A DNA stretch of 64,000 bases from Aquabacterium sp. J223 (GCF_024666615.1 NZ_CP088297.1:1054001-1118000), one strand, 5' to 3'; positions 12,001-21,155 are shown, counted from the stretch's first letter. Notes: generated from the sequence alone by a model not told the origin. A program made the numbers and translations.

Positions 12001-13044
12001 ATGAGAGTTGGCATCAATGGAATGGGCCGCATCGGCCGTTTGGCGCTGCGCACAGCCTTCGGCGCCGCCGAGCGGCCGGCCGACGACCCGCGCGCCGGCA
12101 ACCGGCTGCAGGTGGTGCACCTCAACGAACTGAAGGGCGGGGCGGCGGCGACGGCGCACCTGCTGCAGTTCGACAGCGTGCAGGGCCGCTGGCGCGAGGA
12201 CCTCGAGTCCGAGGGCGACCACGCGCTGCGCATCGGCCAGCGGCGCCTGGGCTTCTCGTCACATGCCACCGCGGCCGACATCCCCTGGGGTGAGCTGGGC
12301 GTGGACCTGGTACTGGAGTGCACCGGCAGGTTCCTCACGCCGCAGACGCTGCAGGGCCACCTCGACCGCGGCGCGAAGCGCGTCATCGTCGCCGCGCCGG
12401 TGAAGGTGGGCGACGTGCTGAACATCGTCGTCGGCGTCAACCACCACCTGTACGACGCCGCGCGCCACCGCATCGTCACCGCCGCCTCCTGCACCACCAA
12501 CTGCCTGGCGCCGGTGGTGAAGGTGGTGCACGAGGCCTTGGGCATCCGCCACGGCCAGATCACGACGATCCACGACCCGACCAACACGAACCTGGTGGTC
12601 GACGCGCCGCACAAGGACCTGCGCCGTGCCCGCAGCGCGATGCTCAGCCTGGCGCCCACCACCACCGGCAGCGCCACCGCCATCGCGCTGATCTACCCCG
12701 AGCTGAAGGGCAAGCTCGACGGCCATGCGGTGCGGGCGCCGGTGCTCAACGCCTCGCTCACCGACTGCGTCTTCGAACTGCAGCGCGAGACGACGGCGCC
12801 GGCGGTGAACGCGCTGTTCGAGCAGGCGGCCCGCGGTGCGCTGGCCGGCATCCTGGGCGTCGAGACGCGGCCCCTGGTCAGCGCCGACTACGCGCGTGAC
12901 ACCCGCAGCGCCATCGTCGATGCGCCCTCCACGCTGGTCACCGACGGCACGCTGCTGAAGGTCTACGCCTGGTACGACAACGAGATGGGCTATGCCTGCC
13001 GGATGGTCGACCTGGCCTGCCACATGGCCGACCTCGGCCTCTGA
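12001..13044 (+). CDS. ArsJ-associated glyceraldehyde-3-phosphate dehydrogenase
   Basis: 347 residues with the GAPDH NAD-binding start [15 protein letters not shown], the catalytic cysteine in [10 protein letters not shown] and the C-terminal [15 protein letters not shown]. In arsenic operons this enzyme makes 1-arseno-3-phosphoglycerate from arsenate and glyceraldehyde 3-phosphate, and ArsJ exports the product. The adjacent arsJ supports that role over glycolysis. Starts at GTG 11977 and ATG 11992 are also in frame; 12001 gives the usual short lead before VGING. Confidence 0.9.
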   Translation: MRVGINGMGRIGRLALRTAFGAAERPADDPRAGNRLQVVHLNELKGGAAATAHLLQFDSVQGRWREDLESEGDHALRIGQRRLGFSSHATAADIPWGELGVDLVLECTGRFLTPQTLQGHLDRGAKRVIVAAPVKVGDVLNIVVGVNHHLYDAARHRIVTAASCTTNCLAPVVKVVHEALGIRHGQITTIHDPTNTNLVVDAPHKDLRRARSAMLSLAPTTTGSATAIALIYPELKGKLDGHAVRAPVLNASLTDCVFELQRETTAPAVNALFEQAARGALAGILGVETRPLVSADYARDTRSAIVDAPSTLVTDGTLLKVYAWYDNEMGYACRMVDLACHMADLGL

Positions 13045-13059
13045 AGCGGCCGGCACGCC

Positions 13060-14271
13060 ATGAACACCGGCACTCGCGACTACGCCATCGTCACGGCGGC
13101 CTACTGGGGCTTCACCCTCAGCGACGGCGCGCTGCGCATGCTGGTGCTGCTGCACTTCTACCGGCTGGGCTACTCGCCGTTCACGCTGGCCTTCCTGTTC
13201 CTGCTGTACGAGGCGATGGGCGTGGTGGCCAACCTGATCGGCGGCTGGCTGGCCACCCGCTTCGGCATCGCCCGCATGCTGGCCGTCGGGCTGGCCACGC
13301 AGATCGCCGGCTTCCTGCTGCTGTCGGCGCTGTCGCCGGAGTGGACGGCGGCGATGTCGGTGGCCTGGGTGGTCGTGGCGCAGGGCGTCTGCGGCGTGGC
13401 CAAGGACCTGACGAAGACCGCCAGCAAATCGGCCATCAAGCTGACCGCGGGCGACGCCTCGGGCCGGCTCTTCAAGTGGGTGGCGTTCTTCACCGGCAGC
13501 AAGAACGCGATGAAGGGCGTCGGCTTCTTCCTCGGCGGGGTGCTGCTGCAGTCGCTCGGCTTCCAGGCCGCGCTGTGGACCCTGGCCGGCCTGCTGGCGC
13601 TGGTGTTCATCGGCGTCATCGGCTTCGTGCCGCCGTTGATGGGCAAGCGCAAGGCGTCCTCATCGGCGCGCGAGCTGTTCGCCAAGAACCGCGGCATCAA
13701 CCTGCTGGCGGCGGCCCGGGTGATGCTCTTCGGCGCGCGCGATGTGTGGTTTGTCGTCGGCGTGCCGGTGTTCCTCTACGCCGCCGGCTGGACCTTCACC
13801 ATGGTCGGCGCCTTCCTGGCGCTGTGGACCATCGGCTACGGCGTGGTGCAGGCCGCCGCGCCGGCGCTGGTGCGCCGCAGCCACGACGGTCTGAGCACCG
13901 AGGTGCCGGCCGCCCGCTGGTGGTCGGCCGGGCTGGCGCTGGTGCCCATGGCGCTGGCGGTGCTGGTGGCGCTCGACGTGCCCGACCTGGAGTGGGTGGT
14001 GGTGGCCGGCCTTGGCGTCTTCGGCTTCGCCTTCGCCGTCAACTCCTCGGTCCACTCGTACCTCATCCTGGCCTACGCCGGCTCGGAGAAGGCGGCCGAG
14101 GACGTCGGTTTCTACTACGCGGCCAACGCGCTGGGCCGCTTCTTCGGCACGCTGCTGTCCGGCCTGCTGTACCAATGGGGCGGGCTGCTGTGGGGGGTTG
14201 GCCGGCTCGGCGGTGATGCTGGCCCTCTGCTGGGCGGTGACGCTCGCACTGCCGCTGCGACGGGCTCCTGA
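13060..14271 (+). CDS. arsJ: Organoarsenical efflux MFS transporter ArsJ, frameshifted near the C terminus
   Basis: MFS-type membrane protein that exports 1-arseno-3-phosphoglycerate. It has about 11 hydrophobic segments and the ArsJ-like stretches AAYWGFTLSDGALRMLVLLHFY, CGVAKDLTKTASKSAIKL and FFTGSKNAMKGVGFF. After LYQWGGLLW the frame runs into a non-family tail and stops at 14271. Removing one G from the G6 run at 14192-14197 restores LAGSAVMLALCWAVTLALP and an end at 14350, which would overlap the next gene. So the native gene is probably 13060-14350 and this copy carries a +1 indel, real or from sequencing. Confidence 0.88.
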   Translation: MNTGTRDYAIVTAAYWGFTLSDGALRMLVLLHFYRLGYSPFTLAFLFLLYEAMGVVANLIGGWLATRFGIARMLAVGLATQIAGFLLLSALSPEWTAAMSVAWVVVAQGVCGVAKDLTKTASKSAIKLTAGDASGRLFKWVAFFTGSKNAMKGVGFFLGGVLLQSLGFQAALWTLAGLLALVFIGVIGFVPPLMGKRKASSSARELFAKNRGINLLAAARVMLFGARDVWFVVGVPVFLYAAGWTFTMVGAFLALWTIGYGVVQAAAPALVRRSHDGLSTEVPAARWWSAGLALVPMALAVLVALDVPDLEWVVVAGLGVFGFAFAVNSSVHSYLILAYAGSEKAAEDVGFYYAANALGRFFGTLLSGLLYQWGGLLWGVGRLGGDAGPLLGGDARTAAATGS

Positions 14272-14352
14272 GCCTGCGAAGGTGCTGAGCGACGCTGCCA
14301 TTGAGCCGGCCCTGGTCGTGACCGCTCCGAAGCCGCTGGAGCGGGTGTGACC

Positions 14353-14688
14353 ATGGACGAGAAGGCCGCCGTCGTCGCCCTCGCCGCGCTGGCCCAGCCG
14401 ATGCGGCTGCGCGTGTTCCGCGTGTTGGTCGGGGCAGGGCCCGGCGGCCTGACGCCCGGTGTCCTGTCGGCCACCCTTGATGTGCCGGCGTCCACCCTGT
14501 CCTTTCATCTGAAGGAGTTGGTGCATGCCGGACTGGCGGCGCAGGAGCGCCAAGGCCGGCACCTCATCTACCGGCCCACCATCGAACACATGAACGCCCT
14601 GCTGGCCTACCTCAGCGCCCACTGCTGCCAGGGCACGCCGGTGGCGGGCTGCACACCGTTTCCCGCAACCGACTGCACCGACTGCTGA
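14353..14688 (+). CDS. arsR: Arsenite-responsive repressor ArsR
   Basis: 111-residue ArsR/SmtB winged-helix repressor. The recognition helix is in VPASTLSFHLKELVHAGL and the wing in RQGRHLIYRP. No ELCVCDL metal motif is present in helix 3; instead adjacent Cys91-Cys92 (HCCQG) and a nearby Cys in the C-terminal helix resemble the As(III) site of the Acidithiobacillus ferrooxidans ArsR subtype. A GTG at 14347 is an alternative start and would overlap the restored arsJ end. It likely represses this operon from an operator before the GAPDH gene. Confidence 0.9.
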   Translation: MDEKAAVVALAALAQPMRLRVFRVLVGAGPGGLTPGVLSATLDVPASTLSFHLKELVHAGLAAQERQGRHLIYRPTIEHMNALLAYLSAHCCQGTPVAGCTPFPATDCTDC

Positions 14689-14729
14689 GCGTTAGTCGTC
14701 GTCTTTTCGCCCCCCCTCTAGGAGCCTCC

Positions 14730-15224
14730 ATGAGCGACAAGGTCTACCAAGTGCTCTTCGCCTGCACCCACAACTCTGCCCGGTCCATCATGGCGGAGGG
14801 GCTGCTCAACAGCCTGGCGGGAGGCCGCTTCCGGGCACATTCCGCCGGCAGCCACCCGTCGGGAATCATTCATCCCCTAGCGCTGCACACGCTGCGGCGA
14901 ATGCGCATTCCAGTTGACGGGTTTCGCAGCAAAGACTGGGCGGAGTTCGCCCAGCCCGGCGCGCCGGCCATGGATTTCGTCTTCACCGTCTGCGACAACG
15001 CCGCTGGCGAGGTCTGCCCGGTCTGGCCCGGTCAGCCGATGACCGCGCATTGGGGCGTTGCCGACCCCGCGGCCTTCGTTGGCAACGAGGAGCAGACCGA
15101 GCGGGTGTTCTGGGACACCGCGCTCGTGCTCAAGCGCCGCATCGAATTGATGCTGGCTTTGCCACTGCAGTCGCTGGACCGTCTTGCCATCCAGCGCGAA
15201 GTGCGCGACATCGGCGGTCGGTGA
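14730..15224 (+). CDS. arsC: Arsenate reductase, low-molecular-weight phosphatase type
   Basis: 164 residues. The P-loop CTHNSARS gives the catalytic Cys12-X5-Arg18, and FTVCDNAAGEVCPVWPG supplies Cys88 and Cys96, which fit the redox cysteines of the thioredoxin-linked ArsC fold. HWGVADP follows as in ArsC relatives. It reduces arsenate to arsenite in the cytoplasm for export by the Acr3 pump encoded next. AGGAG stands about seven bases before the ATG. A His replaces the usual Gly in the P-loop (CTGNSAR in most relatives), a tolerated variation. Confidence 0.92.
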   Translation: MSDKVYQVLFACTHNSARSIMAEGLLNSLAGGRFRAHSAGSHPSGIIHPLALHTLRRMRIPVDGFRSKDWAEFAQPGAPAMDFVFTVCDNAAGEVCPVWPGQPMTAHWGVADPAAFVGNEEQTERVFWDTALVLKRRIELMLALPLQSLDRLAIQREVRDIGGR

Positions 15225-15229
15225 CTGCC

Positions 15230-16309
15230 ATGCGCACTGCCACGGCGGGCGGGCAGAGCGCCGCCCCCGCGCCCATGAGCGTGTTCGAGCGCTGGCTGAC
15301 GATCTGGGTGCTGCTCTGCATCATCGCCGGCATTGCACTGGGCCAGTGGTTTCCGGGCCCTTTCCGCGCGCTCGGCGGCTGGGAGGTGGCGCAGGTCAAC
15401 CTGCCGGTGGGGCTGCTGATCTGGGTCATGGTCATCCCCATGCTGCTGAAGGTGGACTTCGGCTCGCTACGGCAGGTGGGACAGCACTGGCGGGGCATCG
15501 GCGTCACGCTCTTCGTCAACTGGGCGGTCAAGCCATTCTCGATGGCGCTGCTGGCCTGGGTGTTCGTCCGTCATGTCTTTGCCCCCTGGCTGCCGGCGGA
15601 CCAGGCCGACAGCTATGTCGCCGGCCTGATCCTGCTGGCCGCCGCGCCCTGCACCGCCATGGTCTTCGTCTGGAGCCGGCTGACCGGGGGCCATGCGCTG
15701 TTCACGCTCAGCCAGGTGGCGCTGAACGACCTCATCATGGTGTTCGCCTTCGCGCCCATCGTGGCGCTGCTGCTGGGGCTGTCTGCCATCACCGTGCCGT
15801 GGGACACGCTGATCATCTCGGTGCTGCTCTACATCGTGGTGCCGGTGGTGCTGGCCCAGGTCTGGCGTAAGGCGCTGCAGCGGCGCGGCCACGGCGCGCT
15901 GGAGGCGGTGCTGCAGGCCATCGGTCCCTGGTCCATCGCGGCGCTGCTGGCCACCCTGGTGCTGCTGTTCGCCTTCCAGGGCGAGGCCATCCTCACGCAG
16001 CCGCTGGTCATCGCCATGCTGGCGGTGCCCATCCTGCTGCAGGTGTTCTTCAATTCGGGGCTGGCCTATTGGCTGAACCGGCGGCTGGGCGAGGCGCACA
16101 GCGTGGCCTGCCCGTCGGCGCTCATCGGCGCCAGCAACTTCTTCGAGCTGGCCGTGGCCGCGGCCATCAGTCTGTTCGGCTTCGAGTCGGGGGCGGCGCT
16201 GGCCACCGTCGTCGGTGTGCTGATCGAGGTGCCGGTGATGCTGCTGGTGGTGCGCTGGGTCAACCGTAGCCGCGCCTGGTATGAGCGGGGTGCCGGCCGG
16301 CCGGCATGA
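15230..16309 (+). CDS. acr3: Arsenite efflux permease Acr3
   Basis: 359-residue inner-membrane arsenite exporter of the bile/arsenite permease superfamily with about ten membrane segments. Visible family marks are FERWLTIWVLLCIIAGIALGQ near the start, NWAVKPFSMALLAWVF, the functional cysteine in AAPCTAMVFVWSRLTGG, and ALIGASNFFELAVAAAISLFG near the end. The ATG at 15230 lies five bases after the arsC stop; a GTG at 15221 would overlap it. It exports the arsenite made by ArsC. Confidence 0.94.
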   Translation: MRTATAGGQSAAPAPMSVFERWLTIWVLLCIIAGIALGQWFPGPFRALGGWEVAQVNLPVGLLIWVMVIPMLLKVDFGSLRQVGQHWRGIGVTLFVNWAVKPFSMALLAWVFVRHVFAPWLPADQADSYVAGLILLAAAPCTAMVFVWSRLTGGHALFTLSQVALNDLIMVFAFAPIVALLLGLSAITVPWDTLIISVLLYIVVPVVLAQVWRKALQRRGHGALEAVLQAIGPWSIAALLATLVLLFAFQGEAILTQPLVIAMLAVPILLQVFFNSGLAYWLNRRLGEAHSVACPSALIGASNFFELAVAAAISLFGFESGAALATVVGVLIEVPVMLLVVRWVNRSRAWYERGAGRPA

Positions 16310-16317
16310 TGTGACCG

Positions 16318-17041
16318 ATGCAAGACGATGACCTGACGCTGCCCAACGTCCACGACGACCTGTTCGGCCGGCCAGAGTTCTCACGCCTCGCCACAACAGC
16401 CGCTTCCAGCCATTCGCCGCGCATCCTGCTGCTCCACGGCTCGCTGCGCGAACGTTCCTACAGCCGGCTGCTGACGTTCGAGGCCCGCGCGGCTGCTGCG
16501 AGCCCTGGGCGCTGAGGCCCTCGTCTTCGACCCGGCCGGTCTGCCCCTGCCGGACGGGGCGCCCGACGACCACCCGAAGGTCCAGGAACTGCGTAACGCG
16601 GCGGCCTGAGCCGAAGGCATGGTGTGGACCTCGCCCGAGCGGCACGGCGCGATGAGTGCCGTCCTCAAGGCGCAGATCGACTGGATTCCCTTGAGCCTCG
16701 GCGCGATGCGGCCGACCCAGGGCAAGACGTTGGCGGTGATGCAGGTCTCGGGCGGGTCGCAGTCGTTCAACGCGGTCAACCAGATGCGGGTGCTGGGCCG
16801 GTGGATGCGCATGATCACCATCCCCAACCAGTCGTCGGTGGCGAAGGCGTTCATGGAGTTCGACGACGCTGGCCGGATGAAGCCGTCGTCCTACTACGAC
16901 CGGGTCGTCGACGTGATGGAGGAACTGGTCAAGTTCACGCTGCTCACGCGGGACGTCTCGACGTACCTCGTCGACCGCTACAGCGAGCGCAAGGAGAGCG
17001 CGGAGCAGCTGTCGCAGCGGGTGAACCAGAGGGCAATCTAG
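16318..17041 (+). pseudogene. arsH: Arsenical resistance NADPH-flavin oxidoreductase ArsH, broken
   Basis: An arsH gene split by two lesions. The first part (to about 16483) reads RILLLHGSLRERSYSRLL, the flavodoxin-like FMN site. A +1 change in the CCC at 16484-16486 throws the frame into a stop; removing one C restores EAARLLRALGAEALVFDPAGLPLPDGAP. In that frame TGA at 16607-16609 replaces an expected Trp codon (AAW-AEG). The rest, from 16619 to 17041, is intact and highly conserved ([28 protein letters not shown] through SQRVNQRAI). Intact ArsH oxidises trivalent methyl-arsenicals; this copy should be inactive unless both lesions are errors. Confidence 0.88.
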
Positions 17042-17265
17042 TGGCCGGTCTGGCATCCGCCGATCTCCTGTCACCTGTCGCTCGAACCTGCTCTACATCA
17101 CTGCCTCATGACCTTTCGAGCGTAGAGCCCGACCGGCGCAGCGGTAGGAAAGAGGTCTATGCCAGCGTTCTGGCCGCGCCCGGTATCACTGCTGTGGGCC
17201 TCAGGTTCAGAACGCGGTCATTGCCGGCACAGCCACCCTGCTGCTTGACCCACTTGGAAAGGACA

Positions 17266-18684
17266 TCAGGTCTGTTGCGGCACGGCATCGATCAGCCCCG
17301 TGTCGGCACTTCGCTGCGGTGCCGGTCGAGGCACACGTGACACTTTGGGCCGGGCGCTGAAGACAGCTGCCAAATGCATCTCGAGTTGACGAAGGGCGCT
17401 TGTCTTCTCCGCGAGGTAGTCGTGTCGCTCATAGTGCTTTTGCTGCACGCCGCTGGTCCTCCCGTGCGACAGCAGTTGGGCGCGCACCTCGCGTGAAACG
17501 TTGAGCGCTTGCAGCCGCGTTTCCATGCTGCGCCGGATGTCGCGCCCCTGAAAGGGTGCCGCCGCTGTCTGCGTGAGCTCGGCCGACGCCTGTGCAATTG
17601 CTCTGACAATCGGAGGCAGGCTGGTGTGGTGGATGGGTCGTTCTCCACCGGTTGTGGAAAAGATGTAAGTGCCGGCTCCGTTCAGCTTGCGAAGCTCTTC
17701 AAGCAGCTTGGCCACCTGCTTCGACACTGGCAGCAGGTGGGGAACGGCGACCCTGCGTTTGCCCTTAGGGTCCGCCAGCCGCAGGACCTGCGTCTTGGTG
17801 TTGTAGTCTGGCCAGGTTGCACGCAGGAGTTGCAGGAATCGCTGACCTCCTAGCAGCATGTTGCAGCGGATCGTATGAGCAACTTCTGTCCGCAGGCCAG
17901 CAAGCGCCTTCCACAGGTGCCTTAGCTCGTCGTCGCTCAGCACGCGGTCGCGTGTTGACTCGAATTCCTGAACTCGGGGCACCAGCGCCACGGGATTGCT
18001 TGATAGCTTGAACACCGCGGTGTCGCTCGCTGCTCGCCGTGGATCGAGGTCCGAGTGGGCACCGTGCGTGAAAGCGGCTTGCAGGTAAGAGCGGACGATG
18101 TTGGTCTGCCGTCCGATTCCCTTGCGGACCATCTTCGCCAGGATGTCCCGGATGTTCTCCGGTGCAATTCGGTTCGCTGGAAGCTTCGCCAGGTCCGGCC
18201 AGGGCGTGGTGACATGTCGCTTGAAGATCGCTGCGACATCTCTTGCAGATTCCTTGCCGAGACGGAGCAGGTAAGCGACGTAGGCATCGAGCAGTGCCTG
18301 GAAGCTCCCCAACTCGACAGCCTGTCGAGCGACCTCCAAGTTGGCCAGCCGCGACTCAGCCCGGGCGACCTTTGGGTCGATTCCCTGCCGCACCAGTTCG
18401 AGCAGCTGTCTGGCTTCCTGACGCGCGTGCTCCAGCGACAGGGCAGGGTAATCGCCGACCTTGATCTCGCCATGCAGGTCCGCCTTGCGGTAGCGGAACG
18501 ACCAGGTTCTGCGAAGCAGTCCCCGCGGCTTGGTACACGACACGACCAGGCGCCCGTTGCCTATGGGTAGGGCACCATCGGTCCGCGTCTCGCCGGCCTT
18601 CAGGTTTTTGATCGCGATCTCGGTCAAGGGACGGGTGTGAGCCCGCCCGGTAGGGTGTTTCTGCTGTCGAAAATCGGTCGCCAT
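17266..18684 (-). CDS. P4-type tyrosine integrase of the resistance island
   Basis: 472-residue site-specific recombinase. The N terminus has the arm-binding DUF4102-like region (LTEIAIKNLKAGETRTDGALPIGNGRLVV, then GDYPALSLEHARQEA), and the catalytic domain shows Arg in GGQRFLQLLRATW, RDIRRSMETRL, HGRTSGVQQ and the nucleophilic Tyr in QKHYERHDY. The box II His is replaced by Arg (GRDIRR). Its GC content is clearly lower than in the genes to the right. It reads leftward, its start 140 bases from the tRNA-derived attachment site. ATG 18696 and upstream starts are also in frame. Confidence 0.9.
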   Translation of the reverse strand: MATDFRQQKHPTGRAHTRPLTEIAIKNLKAGETRTDGALPIGNGRLVVSCTKPRGLLRRTWSFRYRKADLHGEIKVGDYPALSLEHARQEARQLLELVRQGIDPKVARAESRLANLEVARQAVELGSFQALLDAYVAYLLRLGKESARDVAAIFKRHVTTPWPDLAKLPANRIAPENIRDILAKMVRKGIGRQTNIVRSYLQAAFTHGAHSDLDPRRAASDTAVFKLSSNPVALVPRVQEFESTRDRVLSDDELRHLWKALAGLRTEVAHTIRCNMLLGGQRFLQLLRATWPDYNTKTQVLRLADPKGKRRVAVPHLLPVSKQVAKLLEELRKLNGAGTYIFSTTGGERPIHHTSLPPIVRAIAQASAELTQTAAAPFQGRDIRRSMETRLQALNVSREVRAQLLSHGRTSGVQQKHYERHDYLAEKTSALRQLEMHLAAVFSARPKVSRVPRPAPQRSADTGLIDAVPQQT

Positions 18685-18823
18685 ACGGGTCGCCATACAG
18701 GTGTGGCTGCTGCAGGATCTTCGGAGACGTGGACGAACAACCAATCATCCGACACCCAGCAGACACAGGGGTTCCAAGCGGTACAAAGGTTCTCCTGGGA
18801 CCGGTCGGGACGCCTGCGAAGGC

Positions 18824-18870
18824 GACTCATAATCCTTTGGTCGTTGGTTCAAGTCCAACACGGCCTACCA
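18824..18870 (+). repeat. Attachment site: 3' end of a CAT-anticodon tRNA gene (attR candidate)
   Basis: The 47 bases match the 3' half of a tRNA gene: anticodon loop CTCATAA at 18826-18832, T arm GTTGG-TTCAAGT-CCAAC at 18843-18859, acceptor strand ACGGCCT, discriminator A and CCA ending at 18870. The 5' half is absent: upstream there is no D arm, and the 5' anticodon stem pairs for only two bases. A displaced tRNA 3' end beside an integrase is the classical scar of island integration. The tRNA is Met or Ile (both read CAT before modification). Confidence 0.8.
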
Positions 18871-18958
18871 GCACGCATCGAGAGCACGTCACCCGGGCCG
18901 GACCTGCCCGGCACGTGGCGTGCACACTGGCCCAGTCGACAACGCCCGGGGGCACGCA

Positions 18959-19219
18959 TTGGACACCCAGGTCATCAAGGACCTCGCGCGCTTGATGCAG
19001 CAGACCGCCGTCAAGCAGGCCATGCAGGAATGCGCCCTTCGCCGCCTGCTGCGGCTGGTTCCGAAGGACAGCGCCGGTCCCTTGGCGGCGGCACTGCGTG
19101 CGGACGCCACGCTCGTCCTCGACAGCTTCTCCGGGGGCATCGACCAGCAGGCGATCGACGCCACGATCACCGCCGAGCTGAACGCGATGCTGCTGGCGCT
19201 GGGCGACGACGCCGGTTAA
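18959..19219 (+). CDS. Small helical protein of unknown function
   Basis: 86 residues if started at TTG 18959; a GTG at 18920 is in frame but its first residues look non-coding. The protein is Ala/Leu-rich and helical (IKDLARLMQQTAVKQAMQECALRRLLRLVPKDSAGPLAAALRADATLVL) with no signal peptide or recognised motif. It is the first gene on the chromosomal side of the attachment site. I do not recognise the family. It may be a conserved neighbour of the tRNA gene. Confidence 0.5.
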   Translation: MDTQVIKDLARLMQQTAVKQAMQECALRRLLRLVPKDSAGPLAAALRADATLVLDSFSGGIDQQAIDATITAELNAMLLALGDDAG

Positions 19220-19258
19220 GCGGGCGCCGCGTCGAGCGGCGCGGATGCGGCCGACGCG

Positions 19259-20232
19259 CTAGCGGTGCACCAGGTCCCGCACCGCGCGGGCGAAATCGCC
19301 CGGCGATCCGGTGTAGGGCGTGTTGTTCATCTGAAGCAGCTTTGCGCGCAGGGCATCTTCGCCCACCACGGCGGTGATTTCGGCATGCAGCCGTTCCACC
19401 AGTGGGGCGCTCAGCCCCTGTGGCGCGAACAGCCCGAACAGCGAATCCAGGTTCGCGGGGGCGAACCCCAGCTCGGCGAGCGTGGGGGTTCGAGGCAGCG
19501 CCGTGAGGCGTTGCGGGGCCCCGACGGCCAGGGCCGTCAAGCGGCCGGCCCCGATCTCGCGCAGCTGCTGGGCGGCGACGTTGGTCGACAGCACTTCGAA
19601 CTGGCCTCCGAGGGCGTCGAGCAGCTGCCGACCGCCGCCCTTGTAGGGGACGTGCGCGATGTCGACGCCGGCAAGGCGCCGCACACGATCGAGCACGGTG
19701 TAGCCCGTGGTGCCTTCACCGGTGGTCGCCCAGCGCAACGCGCCGGGTCGCTGCCGAGCCAGCGCCAGCATGGCCTCGAAGCCGCGCGTTCCGAGCGCCG
19801 GCGTGCCGGCGACCAGCACCGGCGTCCGCATCACCCCGGCCACCGGGAGGGCGGCGACGGACCGTGCGGGTCCGGCACCCCCACGCGCCAGCAGCGCGGC
19901 CGACGAGACGGCGGCGAACACCAGCGTGTGGCCGTCCGGGGCGGCCCTGGCAAGGGCGCCGAGGGCCAGCGTGCCGCTGGCGCCGGGCCGGTTCTCCACC
20001 AGCACGGGCGTGCCCAGCCGCGCGGTGAGCCGGTCGGCCAGTGCGCGCGCGATGTCGTCGCTGACACCGCCGGGGGGTAGGCGACCAGGATGCGCAACGG
20101 ACGCGTCGGCCAGCGGGGCGCCGGTGCCGCGGGTGCGCCTCGTGCGGAGACGGCGGCGGTGACCGGGCCCGTTCCCGCCAGCAGGGCGGCGGTGATGAGG
20201 CGACGGCGCTGCCGGCGCCCTTCGCGGGACAA
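19259..20232 (-). pseudogene. Bug-type (TctC) substrate-binding protein, frameshifted
   Basis: Periplasmic binding protein of the tripartite tricarboxylate transporter family. The 5' part encodes a signal-like RRRLITAALLAGTGPVTAAVSA and RILVAYPP. The frame then breaks in the C6 run (plus-strand G6 at 20072-20077); adding one C restores PPGGVSDDIARALADRLTARLGTPVLVENRPGASGTL, the family's hallmark. The rest (HVPYKGGG, DALGGQFEVLSTN, RLTALAVGAPQRL) is intact. No ATG fits; TTG 20232, six bases after the LysR stop, is the likeliest start. No TctA/TctB permease is in the window. Confidence 0.82.
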
Positions 20233-20237
20233 CGGCC

Positions 20238-21155
20238 TCAAGCCCGTCGCGCCCGGTACGCCTGCCCGATCTCCCGGGCCAGGGCGACAAAGGTGGCGGT
20301 GGGTCCCTCGACGTCCGCGCGTCGGTAGACCAGGGTGAGCGGCGCGCTCAGGCCCACGGCACCGGCCAGCGGTCGGTACACGATGGCCTGGGGATGGATG
20401 CCGATCATGGACGCAGGCACCAGCGACAGGCCCACGCCGGCGGCGACCAGGTTGAGGTTGGTCATCATGCGGTCGACCTCCGCGGCCAGGGTCACCTGCA
20501 CCTTGCGCCGGGCGCAGGCGGCCAGCAGGTTGGCGTACAGGCCCGGCGCGCCGGGCCGTCTCACCAGGATGAGGGACTCGCCTTGCAGTTCCTTGAGGTC
20601 CACCGGCACGTCGGACGGCAAGGCCAGCCGATGGTCCACCGGAATGGCCAGCACCGACGGTTCCTGAAACAGCTCTTCGAAGGCGAGGCCGGGCGGCCGA
20701 GCCACCGGCACGCGCAGCAGCCCGCAGTGCACGCGGGCATCGCGCACGGCGGCCGTGAGGTCGGCGGCGTTGTCCTCGCTCACCCTCAGCCGGACATCGG
20801 GGTGGCGCTGCCGGCACACCCGCAGCAGTTGCGGTGTGAAGGCATGCGACGCGGAGGAGCTGGTGAAGCCGATGGCCAACGTGCCGCGCTCGCCGCGCGC
20901 GAAGGCGGCCATGCGCTGCTCCAGTCCGGTGACGTCGGCGAGCAGGCGCACCGTCTCGGCCTTCAGCTCGCGTCCGGCGTCGGTCAGCGCCACGCCCTTC
21001 GGGTGGCGGTGGAACAGCGTGAGGCCGAGCTCGTCCTCCAACGCCTTGATCTGCTGAGACAGCGGCGGCTGCTGCATGCCGAGCAGCTCGGCGGCACGCG
21101 TGATGTGGCCCGCGTCCGCCACCGCCATGAAGTACCGCAAGCGCCTCAGGTCCAT
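20238..21155 (-). CDS. LysR-family transcriptional regulator
   Basis: 305 residues. The N-terminal winged helix is MDLRRLRYFMAVADAGHITRAAELLGMQQPPLSQQIKALEDELGLTLFHRHPKGVALTDAGRE, and an effector-binding domain of two lobes follows (LAIGFTSSSASHAFTPQLLR). The PPLSQQI recognition helix is typical of regulators near aromatic or organic-acid catabolism. It lies head-to-tail with a Bug protein gene and divergent from an exported hydrolase, so one or both are its probable targets. Confidence 0.92.
   Translation of the reverse strand: MDLRRLRYFMAVADAGHITRAAELLGMQQPPLSQQIKALEDELGLTLFHRHPKGVALTDAGRELKAETVRLLADVTGLEQRMAAFARGERGTLAIGFTSSSASHAFTPQLLRVCRQRHPDVRLRVSEDNAADLTAAVRDARVHCGLLRVPVARPPGLAFEELFQEPSVLAIPVDHRLALPSDVPVDLKELQGESLILVRRPGAPGLYANLLAACARRKVQVTLAAEVDRMMTNLNLVAAGVGLSLVPASMIGIHPQAIVYRPLAGAVGLSAPLTLVYRRADVEGPTATFVALAREIGQAYRARRA

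Noticed and set aside
16607-16609. TGA read as selenocysteine or tryptophan in arsH
   Set aside because: The family has Trp, no SECIS-like context is expected in this family, and TGA serves as the normal stop in many genes here.
18795-18870. Intact tRNA gene
   Set aside because: The 3' half fits a tRNA, but no D arm or matching 5' acceptor strand is present, and the 5' anticodon stem is disrupted; it is a fragment.
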